Source: Lachnospiraceae bacterium
Lineage (GTDB): Bacteria > Bacillota > Clostridia > Lachnospirales > Lachnospiraceae
NCBI GenBank assembly: GCA_910575475.1
Contig: CAJTGD010000012.1
Coordinates: 62,001 to 126,000, forward strand
DNA length: 64,000 nucleotides
Reading direction: 5' to 3'
Shown: piece after piece, positions 31,868-40,004 of the stretch
Numbering within the stretch: position 1 is the first letter of the stretch
How the letters are laid out: the number at the start of each line of letters is the position of its first letter
Notes under the pieces: model-generated
Told to the model about the DNA's origin: nothing
Database searches by the model: none
Seen by the model: only the letters and a program-made list of their open reading frames with translations
Made by a program: the position numbers and the translations under genes

Positions 31868-33358
31868 ATGAAAAAATTATGCTATCAGACCTTAAAAGAT
31901 ATAAACTATGACGGCTACCTGCTTCACGAAGCACCGGAGCGGGTACTGCAGTTCGGAGAAGGCAACTTTCTCCGTGCCTTTGTAGATTATTTTATCGATG
32001 TATTAAATGAAAAGACAGGCTTCAACTCCAAGGTCGTCCTGTGCCAGCCCATCGCGCCGGGGCTTGCCGATATGATCAATGAGCAGGAAGGACTCTATAC
32101 CCTTTATCTGCGCGGCTTTCAGAATGGACAGAAGGTGAATCGGAAGCGGATCATTTCCTGTGTCAGCAGATGCCTGAACCCTTATATAGAATTCGACGAA
32201 CTGCTGGCATGCGCGGAAAATCCGGATTTGAGATACATCGCATGCAATACGACCGAGGCCGGGATCGTGTATGATCCATCCTGCCGGTTTACCGATACCC
32301 CGGCAGACAGCTATCCCGGCAAGCTGACACAGTTCCTCTATCGCCGTTTCCAGACGTTCGGAAAGAAAACCGGAAAAGGATTCGTGATCCTTTCCTGTGA
32401 GCTGATCGACAACAATGGGAAAGAACTGGAAAAATGTGTCCTCCAATATGCGGAGCAATGGAACCTGGGCGAGGATTTTACAGCCTGGATCCAAAGTGAA
32501 AATATCTTCTGTTCCACACTGGTAGACCGGATCGTTACAGGATACCCCCGCGCCGAGGCCGAATCCATCAACGAAGAGAACGGATATATCGACCAGCTGA
32601 TCGATACCGGAGAAATCTTCGGCTTCTGGGTGATCGAAGGCCCGCAGTCCCTGAAAACAGAGCTTCCCTTTGAAGAGGCCGGGCTTCCGGTGCTGATCAC
32701 GGATGACCACAAGCCCTATAAGCAGCGCAAGGTTCGTATCCTGAACGGGGCGCATACCTCTTTTGTACTGGGGGCTTATCTGGCCGGGCAGAATATCGTG
32801 CGTGACTGCATGAATGACAACGTGATCCAGGGATTTATGAATCAGACCATTTATGAGGAGATCATTCCCACACTGACGCTTCCAAAGGAAGAATTGGAGG
32901 ACTTCGCCGCGTCCGTGACAGAACGGTTTCAAAACCCGTTTATCGACCATGCGCTGCTGGCGATCTCTCTCAATTCCACCTCAAAATGGAAAGCGCGCGT
33001 CATGCCTTCCCTGAAAGGATATTTAGAAAAAACAGGAAAGCTTCCGGCATGCATCACCGCATCCTTTGCGTTTTACATCGCGTTTTTCAATGGGAACCAT
33101 CTGACGAAGGATGCCTTGATGGGACGCCGGGGTGCGGAAGAGTATCCGATCAAGGATGACCGTTATGTTCTGGAATTTTTTGAAGCGCACAAGGATGACA
33201 GTGCCCCGGAGCTGGCTCATGCCGTATGTACCAATGAAAGCTTCTGGGGCGAGGACTTAAGCCGGCTGGATGGATTCGAGGCCGCGGTTGCCGGATATCT
33301 GGAAGACATCCGGACAAAGGGCGCTTATGAAGTTATGAAGCGCTGTCTGGCAAAATAG
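31868..33358 (+). CDS. uxaB: Tagaturonate reductase (altronate oxidoreductase)
   Basis: This 496-residue NAD-dependent enzyme of the mannitol dehydrogenase superfamily reduces D-tagaturonate to D-altronate. The N-terminus has VLQFGEGNFLRAFVDYF (dinucleotide region), and the substrate-domain residues ITDDHKPYKQRKVRILNGAHT give the conserved Lys-x-x-x-x-Asn-x-x-His catalytic pattern. AAAGGAA precedes the ATG, 111 bases after uxaA. Together with UxaC and UxaA it completes galacturonate to KDG; kdgK and kdgA are not in the window. Confidence 0.95.
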   Translation: MKKLCYQTLKDINYDGYLLHEAPERVLQFGEGNFLRAFVDYFIDVLNEKTGFNSKVVLCQPIAPGLADMINEQEGLYTLYLRGFQNGQKVNRKRIISCVSRCLNPYIEFDELLACAENPDLRYIACNTTEAGIVYDPSCRFTDTPADSYPGKLTQFLYRRFQTFGKKTGKGFVILSCELIDNNGKELEKCVLQYAEQWNLGEDFTAWIQSENIFCSTLVDRIVTGYPRAEAESINEENGYIDQLIDTGEIFGFWVIEGPQSLKTELPFEEAGLPVLITDDHKPYKQRKVRILNGAHTSFVLGAYLAGQNIVRDCMNDNVIQGFMNQTIYEEIIPTLTLPKEELEDFAASVTERFQNPFIDHALLAISLNSTSKWKARVMPSLKGYLEKTGKLPACITASFAFYIAFFNGNHLTKDALMGRRGAEEYPIKDDRYVLEFFEAHKDDSAPELAHAVCTNESFWGEDLSRLDGFEAAVAGYLEDIRTKGAYEVMKRCLAK

Positions 33359-33401
33359 TTCATATGTAATCTTATATTCACAACATATTTGAAACATAAC
33401 T

Positions 33402-33432
33402 GGCGGCCCAATTACTGAGCCGCCTGTATTTA
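33402..33432 (+). terminator. Weak terminator after uxaB
   Basis: Stem GGCGGC (33402-33407) / GCCGCC (33419-33424) is followed by TGTATTTATATT. The T-run is poor. Confidence 0.5.
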
Positions 33433-33441
33433 TATTCTACT

Positions 33442-33541
33442 ATTTTCGGTCAAAATCGAACTATGCACACTTCCATTTTCGGTCGAAATCTGATTATGCG
33501 CACTTTTATCCCCAGTTTAAATCTGATTATGTACACTTTTT
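33442..33541. repeat. Three imperfect direct repeats, possible IS21-type end remnant
   Basis: Three consecutive units of about 33 bases occur: ATTTTCGGTCAAAATCGAAC..., ATTTTCGGTCGAAATCTGAT..., and CCCAGTTTAAATCTGAT..., each ending in TATGxxCACTT or TATGTACACTT. Multiple short repeats of this type are found at the ends of IS21-family elements. No transposase is present here, so at most a solo end remains. Confidence 0.5.
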
Positions 33542-33546
33542 CACTT

Positions 33547-33592
33547 AAAAAAACGCCGCACCCGAGATTCCTCCCCGGTGCGGCAGTTTTTT
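33547..33592. terminator. Bidirectional terminator between uxaB and uxaC
   Basis: Stem GCCGCACC (33555-33562) / GGTGCGGC (33577-33584) is flanked by AAAAAAA and TTTTTT. It ends the minus-strand TRAP-uxaC operon and backs up the uxaB terminator. Confidence 0.85.
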
Positions 33593-33608
33593 CAAATACC
33601 GTTATTCT

Positions 33609-35015
33609 TTACAGTTCAAATCCGAAATACCGTACCGCATTCCGGTAAGAGATATCCTCCACCATGTCTCCTAGCACTTCCATATCTGCCGGATATTCCC
33701 CGTTCTCGACCCATCCGCCGATCAATTCGCACAGGATCCTCCGGAAATATTCGTGTCTGGTATAGGACAAAAAGCTCCTGGAATCCGTCAGCATTCCGAT
33801 GAAGTTCCCCAGCAGTCCTAAGTTTGCCAGAGAAGTCATCTGCTCCGTCATACCGGTCTTGTGGTCATTGAACCACCACGCGGAACCCTGCTGGATCTTC
33901 CCCACGGTCCCTGCGTCCTGGAAGCATCCCAGTATAGTTCCGATGGCCGCATTGTCATTGGGATTCAGACTGTAAATGATGGTCTTCGGCAGCTGGTCCG
34001 TCGCATTCAGCGCATTCAGAAAATCTGCCATCTGCGCGGAAGGCGCATAATTATCGATACAATCATACCCCGTATCCGGCCCAAGCTGTCCGAAGCGGAA
34101 CACATTATTATCCCGCTTGCAGCCATAATGGATCTGCATTGCCCATCCCAGACGGTGATATTCCTTTCCTACGAAGATCATGTATGCTGTTTTAAACTGC
34201 AATACCTCTTCCTTTGTCAGAGCCTTGCCTTCCAGCCGCTTCGCGAAAAGCTCCTCGATCCGGCTCTCCTCCGCCGGGGCGTACATCACGTATTCCAGAG
34301 CGTGATCCGACACCTTGCAGCCCATGCTGTCAAAAAATTCCATTCTCTTTTTTAGAGCCGCCTTTAAATCCCCGAAGCTTTTGATCTCCATGCCTGCCGC
34401 ATCCCCTAATTTTGCGAGATACTCCGCATAATCCGGCTTCTCGATATTCATCGCTTTATCCGGTCTCCACGCCGGAAGCACCTGAACGTCAAAGGTCTCA
34501 TCCTCCGCAATGACTTTATGCCATTCCAGGGAATCCGCCGGATCATCCGTAGTACACAGCAGCGTCACATTGGACTGACGAATGAGATTGCGCACGCTCA
34601 TCCCGTCCTCCTGCAGCTTCGCGTTGCAGAGGTTCCACACCTCTTCCGCTGTCTTTCCATTGAGATACCCATGATAGCCGAAATACCTCTGCAACTCCAG
34701 ATGACTCCAGTGATACAGCGGATTTCCGATGGCCTTCTCTAGAGTTTCCGCCCATTTCTGGAACTTCTCCCGGTCAGAAGCGTCCCCGGTGATATACTTC
34801 TCGTCTACTCCGTTGGAACGCATCTGCCGCCATTTATAGTGGTCTCCTCCCAGCCATACCTGGGTGATGTTCTCAAACTTCCTGTCCTTCGCGATCTCCT
34901 CCGGATTGATATGGCAGTGGTAATCCAGAATCGGCATCTTTGCCGCATGCTCATGAAATAATGTCTTTGCAGTGTCCGTACTTAACAAAAAATCCTGATC
35001 CATAAATTGCTTCAT
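33609..35015 (-). CDS. uxaC: Uronate isomerase
   Basis: This 468-residue amidohydrolase-fold enzyme isomerises D-galacturonate to tagaturonate (and glucuronate to fructuronate). DYHCHINP near the N-terminus gives the metal-binding HxH, and WLGGDHYKWRQMRSNGV, LLCTTDDP and the C-terminal LTDSRSFLSYTRHEYFRRIL are family hallmarks. The ATG at 35013-35015 is chosen for GAGGG with six-base spacing. It is the last gene of the TRAP operon, with its own terminator. Confidence 0.95.
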   Translation of the reverse strand: MKQFMDQDFLLSTDTAKTLFHEHAAKMPILDYHCHINPEEIAKDRKFENITQVWLGGDHYKWRQMRSNGVDEKYITGDASDREKFQKWAETLEKAIGNPLYHWSHLELQRYFGYHGYLNGKTAEEVWNLCNAKLQEDGMSVRNLIRQSNVTLLCTTDDPADSLEWHKVIAEDETFDVQVLPAWRPDKAMNIEKPDYAEYLAKLGDAAGMEIKSFGDLKAALKKRMEFFDSMGCKVSDHALEYVMYAPAEESRIEELFAKRLEGKALTKEEVLQFKTAYMIFVGKEYHRLGWAMQIHYGCKRDNNVFRFGQLGPDTGYDCIDNYAPSAQMADFLNALNATDQLPKTIIYSLNPNDNAAIGTILGCFQDAGTVGKIQQGSAWWFNDHKTGMTEQMTSLANLGLLGNFIGMLTDSRSFLSYTRHEYFRRILCELIGGWVENGEYPADMEVLGDMVEDISYRNAVRYFGFEL

Positions 35016-35071
35016 TCTAATCCCTCTCTTTCTTTCCAAAACTAAAATAATTCTTTTCCATCATTCGGACA

Positions 35072-35145
35072 TGCTCCGGCGGGGCCGACCTCCGGCAGGA
35101 TTCCCCTTCGGCATATCGGCTTTCAAACTGCAGCCTGCCGGAGCA
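35072..35145 (-). other. Intercistronic region with alternative hairpins (dctM-uxaC)
   Basis: Two mutually exclusive pairings are visible: TGCTCCGGC (35072-35080) with GCCGGAGCA (35137-35145), or CTCCGGCAGG (35090-35099) with CCTGCCGGAG (35134-35143). It lies in the 160-base gap between the TRAP large permease and uxaC. It may control how much transcript reaches uxaC, or be a repeat element. Confidence 0.5.
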
Positions 35146-35175
35146 CTTTTGTCTGTAGTTCTATCCAATCAATAC

Positions 35176-36483
35176 TTATACATACCCCATCAGGCCCGGC
35201 AGCCACAGCGAGATCTGCGGGATATAGGTTACCAACAGCAGCACGATAAAGATCGCGGCAAAGTAAATCAGCAGCTGCCTGAACACCGTCTCGATCTTTA
35301 CATTTCCCACACGGACGCCCACAAACAGCGTGGTCCCCACCGGAGGCGTGATCGTTCCGATACACAGATTGAAGATCATCATGATACCGAAATGAATCGT
35401 ATTCATTCCCAGCGCCGTACACACGGGCAGGAAGATCGGTGTAAAGATCAGACATGCCGGAGTCATATCCATAAATGTGCCTACCACCAGCAGCAGAATA
35501 TTGATGATCAGCAGGATAATAAACTTATTGTCTGTCAGTCCCAGCAGGCCATTGGAGATCGCTGTCGGGATTCCGGTAAATGCCATGACCCATGACATGA
35601 TACTGGAAACACCGATCAGGAAAATGATGATCCCCGTCATCTCCGCACTGTCCTTAAAAAGCTGCGGCAGCTCTTTCAGCTTGATGGATTTGTAGAAAAA
35701 CAGGGACAGGATCAGGCTGTATACGACTGCCACGACCGACCCCTCCGTAGCCGTAAAGATCCCGAATATGATCCCGCCGATCACGATTACGATCAGCAGC
35801 AGGCATGGTATCGCCTGGAGCAGCACCTGCATCGCTTCCTTTCCGGTAAACCGGGAGGTACTCTGATATCCTTTTTTCTTTGCCAGTACATAGATCACCA
35901 GCATACACGCAAGCCCCCAGAGAAATCCCGGCACATATCCCGCCATAAAGAGCGCGGCTACGGATGTTCCCCCGCTGACCAGAGAAAATGTGATCATCAC
36001 ATTGCTGGGCGGGATCAAAAGCCCGGTTGGCGCGGTGGCAATATTAGCAGCCGCGGAAAAGTTGGGGTCATACCCTTCTTCCTTTTCAATCGGTCCGATG
36101 ATAGAGCCCATAGCGGACGCGGCAGCCGTGCCGGAACCAGATATGGAGCCAAACAGCATATTTGCCACTACATTTGTCTGGGCAAGGGCTCCCGGCGCGC
36201 GTCCGGTCACCAGCTTTGCCAGGTTGATCAGCCGAACGGCGATCCCACCCTTGTTCATAATATTTCCCGCAAGGATAAAGAAAGGAATCGCCAGAAGTGA
36301 GAACACCGAGATTCCCGAGAATATCCTCTGCGCCCCTGTTACAACCGTTGCCTCAAAATTCAGGATCGGCAGGATCGCGCAGATGGATGAAACTCCGAGA
36401 GCCACCGCGATCGGCATACCGGCTACAAGCATGATCACAAGCATTACTAAAATAATCAGTCCGGATAATACTGCTATATCCAT
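35176..36483 (-). CDS. dctM: TRAP transporter large permease (DctM)
   Basis: This 435-residue membrane protein of about 12 segments is of the DctM/YiaN family. Conserved segments include GMPIAVALGVSS, the long central SGSGTAAASAMGSI loop, and PPSNVMITFSLVSGGTSVAALFMAGYVPG. It forms the Na+-coupled channel for a carboxylate, here probably a hexuronate by operon context. AAGGAGG precedes the ATG, 19 bases after dctQ. Confidence 0.93.
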   Translation of the reverse strand: MDIAVLSGLIILVMLVIMLVAGMPIAVALGVSSICAILPILNFEATVVTGAQRIFSGISVFSLLAIPFFILAGNIMNKGGIAVRLINLAKLVTGRAPGALAQTNVVANMLFGSISGSGTAAASAMGSIIGPIEKEEGYDPNFSAAANIATAPTGLLIPPSNVMITFSLVSGGTSVAALFMAGYVPGFLWGLACMLVIYVLAKKKGYQSTSRFTGKEAMQVLLQAIPCLLLIVIVIGGIIFGIFTATEGSVVAVVYSLILSLFFYKSIKLKELPQLFKDSAEMTGIIIFLIGVSSIMSWVMAFTGIPTAISNGLLGLTDNKFIILLIINILLLVVGTFMDMTPACLIFTPIFLPVCTALGMNTIHFGIMMIFNLCIGTITPPVGTTLFVGVRVGNVKIETVFRQLLIYFAAIFIVLLLVTYIPQISLWLPGLMGYV

Positions 36484-36502
36484 AGAAAAATCCTCCTTTT
36501 CT

Positions 36503-37012
36503 TTATTCCTGGGCCTCCTCCGTATCGCCCAGCTCTATCCTTCCCGCACACAGGTCAATGATGTTGAGAACCGTATAAATCACGATCAGGACGCCGCTCA
36601 GCGGCACCACCGTATAGACGGTTCCCATAGGGATTCCCAGGGATGCCGTCACCTGTGTCATGGTCAGGTTCATAATACGGATTCCGCCGAAGATCAGTAC
36701 GATCACGGCAAATGCCAGGATCAACGCTTCGATCACGACTTCCAGCGCCAGCCTCTTTTTCCCAGTCAGCTTATCCGCCAAAAATCCCATACGCATATGG
36801 TCTCTTTTTCCAAATACATAGGCGGATGACAGCAGGGCCATCCAGGTGAAACTGTATGTCAACAGCTCTTCTGAGACCGTGCTGGGACTGTTGAAGAAAT
36901 AACGTACTACGATCTGGTATGTCCCGATACATACCATAAACGCAAATATGACAAAACATGCGGAGCTTAATACCCAATCCATCCCCTTCCGGAGTGTTTT
37001 CAATGCATTCAT
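36503..37012 (-). CDS. dctQ: TRAP transporter small permease (DctQ)
   Basis: This 169-residue, four-helix membrane protein of the DctQ family is shown by VVRYFFNSPSTVSEELLTYSFTWMALLSSAYVFGKRDHMRM. It pairs with DctM. Its start overlaps the dctP stop by four bases, with AAGGAGG upstream, so translation is coupled. Confidence 0.9.
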   Translation of the reverse strand: MNALKTLRKGMDWVLSSACFVIFAFMVCIGTYQIVVRYFFNSPSTVSEELLTYSFTWMALLSSAYVFGKRDHMRMGFLADKLTGKKRLALEVVIEALILAFAVIVLIFGGIRIMNLTMTQVTASLGIPMGTVYTVVPLSGVLIVIYTVLNIIDLCAGRIELGDTEEAQE

Positions 37013-38058
37013 GACTCATCTGCCTCCTTATCCTGACCTGCTTCCTTGTTGACCTCCTGGATATGGTCGTAAAAATCCCTGATCTTCGGATTCTCCTCCA
37101 GCATCTCCTCGTGCAGAGGCAGCACCTTCTCTTTAAATGCCTCCACATCGACCTCCGAGAACTGGACTCCCATGTCCTCTTCCGCGATCCGCTTCGCCTC
37201 TGCTACCTGCTCATCCCAGTTCTCCATCTCTACTTCCGTAGAAATCCTTGCTGCCTCTGTAAATACTTCCCGTTCCTCATCCGACAGCCCTTCCAGGAAT
37301 TTCAGATTTGCGATCAGCATATCCGGCACCATCTGATGGTTGTTGTAGGCATAATATTTCGCGACCTCGCCGTGCTTATTGTTGGTCAGGGCAAGCTCAT
37401 TGTTCTCCGCCCCGTCGATCACCCCCTGCTGGATTGCCGTATAGACCTCTCCAAAGCTCATTGGGGACGCTGCCGCGCCGAATGCCTGTGTCATGGCCAC
37501 GCTGGCCGGCGACTGCTGTACACGGATCTTCTTGCCCTTCAGGTCATCCGGCGTCTCGATGGGTGTCTTGGCGTAGAAGCTCCTGGTCCCTGCATTGTAC
37601 CAGGTCATTACACGGAAGCCTGCCTCGTCCGTGGATTCATAGATATGCTCCATATAATCCGTGTCCATCATCGTCTCATGATAAGCTTCCACAGAGTCAA
37701 ATAAGTAAGGCATACTGAATATCTCATAGACACTGGCAAAGGTCTCCAGGTTGGCCGTGCCGGCCACAACAAAATCAATGGCGCCCGTCTGGGTCAGCTC
37801 GATCGCCCTCTGGGCCGCCCCCAGGATCTCATTTGGAAAAATCTGCACCTCATACCGATCTCCCAGATTATCCTCCACGTATTCCTTAAACGCAAGCAGT
37901 CCAAGATGCTCCGGGTGGGTCTCCGACTGCGCGTGTGAGATCCGCACAATCCTCCTGCGCCCTGATGTCCCGCCGGTGCCCGATGAAGCACATCCCGCCA
38001 GCCCCGCCGCCATACAGATACATAAGGCTGCAGATAACCATCTTTTCATACGACTCAT
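37009..38058 (-). CDS. dctP: TRAP transporter solute-binding lipoprotein (DctP)
   Basis: This 349-residue extracytoplasmic binding protein has a lipoprotein signal (MKRWLSAALCICMAAGLAGC, lipobox LAGC), followed by the DctP fold (SETHPEHLGLLAFKEYVED, DDLKGKKIRVQQSPASVAM, FGEVYTAIQQGVIDGAEN). The conserved Arg in KIRVQ is the usual carboxylate-binding residue. The start at 38056-38058 is chosen for AAGGAAAG upstream. Galacturonate or glucuronate is the likely ligand because uxaC is downstream and the operator matches that of uxaAB. Confidence 0.92.
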   Translation of the reverse strand: MSRMKRWLSAALCICMAAGLAGCASSGTGGTSGRRRIVRISHAQSETHPEHLGLLAFKEYVEDNLGDRYEVQIFPNEILGAAQRAIELTQTGAIDFVVAGTANLETFASVYEIFSMPYLFDSVEAYHETMMDTDYMEHIYESTDEAGFRVMTWYNAGTRSFYAKTPIETPDDLKGKKIRVQQSPASVAMTQAFGAAASPMSFGEVYTAIQQGVIDGAENNELALTNNKHGEVAKYYAYNNHQMVPDMLIANLKFLEGLSDEEREVFTEAARISTEVEMENWDEQVAEAKRIAEEDMGVQFSEVDVEAFKEKVLPLHEEMLEENPKIRDFYDHIQEVNKEAGQDKEADES

Positions 38059-38132
38059 CTTTCTCTTTCCTTTCTTTTTTCTATGTTTTTCGTCTCCATT
38101 TTTCACATCATCAGGTGAACCATTCCTCATGA

Positions 38133-38180
38133 TGTAAGCACTTACACTTTTATTGTAAGTATAGTATATTCAAAAGTCAA
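38133..38180 (-). promoter_or_regulatory. TRAP-uxaC promoter with LacI-type operator
   Basis: On the minus strand TTGACT (38180-38175), 17 bases and TACAAT (38157-38152) are followed by TGTAAGTGCTTACA (38146-38133) at the start site. The arrangement mirrors the uxaA promoter. Confidence 0.8.
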
Positions 38181-38293
38181 TATCCAAAATATTTTTCATC
38201 AATCTGCTTATTTTCGGCTCTTATATTGCTCGATTTGATCCTATTTTTTGTGCAATTATACCTATTTATTTCATAATTCAATTTACTTCAATA

Positions 38294-38309
38294 ATGTAAT
38301 CTCTTACAT
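38294..38309. promoter_or_regulatory. Secondary operator-like site ATGTAATCTCTTACAT
   Basis: This palindrome with a degenerate centre lies about 161 bases upstream of the TRAP operator, close to a whole number of helical turns. It may be an auxiliary operator for looping. Confidence 0.5.
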
Positions 38310-38481
38310 CATTGTTGCATCTTTAAATCCAGGATGCAGGATGAGGCAGCAGCAAAATACTTGCTCAGTAAGCCTCTGGATACTTGTGGCCCTCACGTCG
38401 GCCGACGAATATCCACACAGGCATGGCTGTCTGTCGCATCGCAGGAGTAAACAGGAAAGCCTGCTCCGGCAACCGTTTCAC
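38310..38481. other. Non-coding stretch, nothing assigned
   Basis: This stretch between the TRAP promoter region and the cdd terminator contains no convincing gene. A GTCGGCCGAC palindrome at about 38396-38405 is the only structure noticed. Short frames here run through the neighbouring hairpin and lack ribosome sites. Confidence 0.5.
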
Positions 38482-38563
38482 AAAAAAAACTGCCTGAAAA
38501 TGGCTGTATCCCTGCGATATAGCACTGTGATATATCGTAGAGATACAGCCATTTTCAGGCAGT
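38482..38563 (-). terminator. Very long-stem terminator after cdd
   Basis: Arms 38489-38521 and 38531-38563 pair over 33 positions with one mismatch and one wobble around a nine-base loop. On the minus strand eight T residues follow. It lies 22 bases beyond the cdd stop. The stem is much longer than usual for a terminator. Confidence 0.8.
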
Positions 38564-38585
38564 CCCGCCAAGCCAAAAGTATCTC

Positions 38586-39005
38586 CTATGCCAGATTTTC
38601 AGGCCCGAAGCCCAACGGCATCAGCTCTCTTAACTTATATATTTTATAGTCTTCCTTCCCGGTAGCCAGTATGATCTCAAATTCCTCCGGATCACAGAAT
38701 TCCATCATCACCTGCCTGCAGACTCCGCAGGGCGGCGTATAGGATTCCAGTCTCCCATCCGGGCCGCCTACAATGCAGATTGCCCGAAAGCTCCTGACCC
38801 CTTCGCTGACCGCCTTGAAAAATGCGGTCCTCTCCGCACAGTTTGTCGGAGTATACGCCGCGTTTTCAATATTACAGCCTGTATACAGGCTCCCATCCTG
38901 TGCAAGGAGAGCCGCGCCGACTCTGAAACCGGAGTACGGCACATAGGAATATTGGAGCTGGTCCGCCGCTGTCTCGATCAGTTCCATGATCTGCTCATGC
39001 TTCAT
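38586..39005 (-). CDS. cdd: Cytidine deaminase
   Basis: This 139-residue zinc enzyme deaminates cytidine and deoxycytidine to uridine and deoxyuridine. The motifs are PYSGFRVGAALL, GCNIENAAY, the catalytic CAE (NCAERTA) and PPCGVC supplying two zinc cysteines. Length is typical of the homotetrameric form. The ATG at 39003-39005 is chosen for AAGGAGG with eight-base spacing. It follows udp in one operon, so cytidine would be converted to uridine and then cleaved. Confidence 0.95.
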   Translation of the reverse strand: MKHEQIMELIETAADQLQYSYVPYSGFRVGAALLAQDGSLYTGCNIENAAYTPTNCAERTAFFKAVSEGVRSFRAICIVGGPDGRLESYTPPCGVCRQVMMEFCDPEEFEIILATGKEDYKIYKLRELMPLGFGPENLA

Positions 39006-39073
39006 ACGATGTCCTCCTTTTACAAACCAATCTGCTTCACAGATAGCAATTTCTCTCCGCTTTTCATTTAGAA

Positions 39074-39847
39074 TCACTCCTGATCCTCCCGGATCAGATT
39101 CCGGATCGCTTCCACCGCAATGCGGATTGCCATCTCCGTATCATGCACCACCGGATTATCCAGCCCGGCTTTTTCCCGCTCCTGATTGGCCATCACAAGG
39201 AAGCAGGATCCGATCCTGACGCCCAGACTGCTGGCCACAACGAACAATGCCGCCGATTCCATTTCCGATGCCAGGCATCCCAGCCGTTTCCACGCCTCCC
39301 ATTTATCCAGAAGCTCATAGCTCACAGGCTTCAATTCCGGAGAATGCTGTCCGTAAAAGGAATCCTTGCACTGTACGACGCCAACATGATAATCCTGTTC
39401 CAGCTTCTTCGCCGCTTTGATCAGAGAATTTACGATCTCTACATCCGCCACTGCCGGAAATTCGATGGGCGCATATTCCCGGCTCGTCCCTTCCATTCGG
39501 ATCGCGCCGCTTGCGATCACCACATCACCGCTTCTCACATCCGTCTGCATCCCGCCGCAGGTTCCGATCCGAATAAAGGTATCCGCCCCGGACATGACAA
39601 GCTCCTCCATCGCAATCGCTGCCGAAGGGCCGCCGATGCCTGTGGAGGTCACACTCACCTTCACCCCGTCCAGATAACCGGTATAGGTCACATATTCCCT
39701 GCTGTCCGCCACCAGCTCCGCCCGGTCAAAATACTTCGCGATCTTCGCGCAGCGCTTCGGGTCTCCCGGCAGGATCACATATTTTCCCACATCACCCTTT
39801 CCCACCTGGATATGATACTGTTTCCCTTCCTGTTCCGAATAATTCAT
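39074..39847 (-). CDS. udp: Uridine phosphorylase-type nucleoside phosphorylase
   Basis: This 257-residue phosphorylase of the PNP/UDP family has [34 protein letters not shown] and SEMESAALF, where the Glu-Met-Glu binds ribose. GTCGG-MQ and the [11 protein letters not shown] region favour uridine phosphorylase over purine nucleoside phosphorylase. The ATG at 39845-39847 follows GGGAG by eight bases; an upstream in-frame GTG is less likely. It precedes cdd in the same operon. Confidence 0.88.
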   Translation of the reverse strand: MNYSEQEGKQYHIQVGKGDVGKYVILPGDPKRCAKIAKYFDRAELVADSREYVTYTGYLDGVKVSVTSTGIGGPSAAIAMEELVMSGADTFIRIGTCGGMQTDVRSGDVVIASGAIRMEGTSREYAPIEFPAVADVEIVNSLIKAAKKLEQDYHVGVVQCKDSFYGQHSPELKPVSYELLDKWEAWKRLGCLASEMESAALFVVASSLGVRIGSCFLVMANQEREKAGLDNPVVHDTEMAIRIAVEAIRNLIREDQE

Positions 39848-39964
39848 ACAACACGCTCCCTTTCTTTTCACAGCCTTCCGGCGTTTCTGATGTTACTGAT
39901 GGTTCTGATAAGAGTATTGTACCAGTAATCTTCCTTTTGAGAAAGAGCTTTCAATATTTTTATT

Positions 39965-39995
39965 GAAAAAAGAGCGCGCCGTCCGATGCGCGCTC
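39965..39995 (-). terminator. Terminator of the NCS2 permease gene
   Basis: Stem GAGCGCGC (39972-39979) / GCGCGCTC (39988-39995) is followed on the minus strand by TTTTTT. It lies about 10 bases beyond the permease stop. Confidence 0.85.
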
Positions 39996-40004
39996 CCACA
40001 TACT

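Noticed and set aside
33442-33541. CRISPR array
   Set aside because: Only three degenerate, contiguous repeats without spacers and no cas genes.
38248-38649. Plus-strand frame of 133 codons
   Set aside because: It runs through the 33-bp hairpin and into cdd antisense, with no ribosome site; composition does not look coding.
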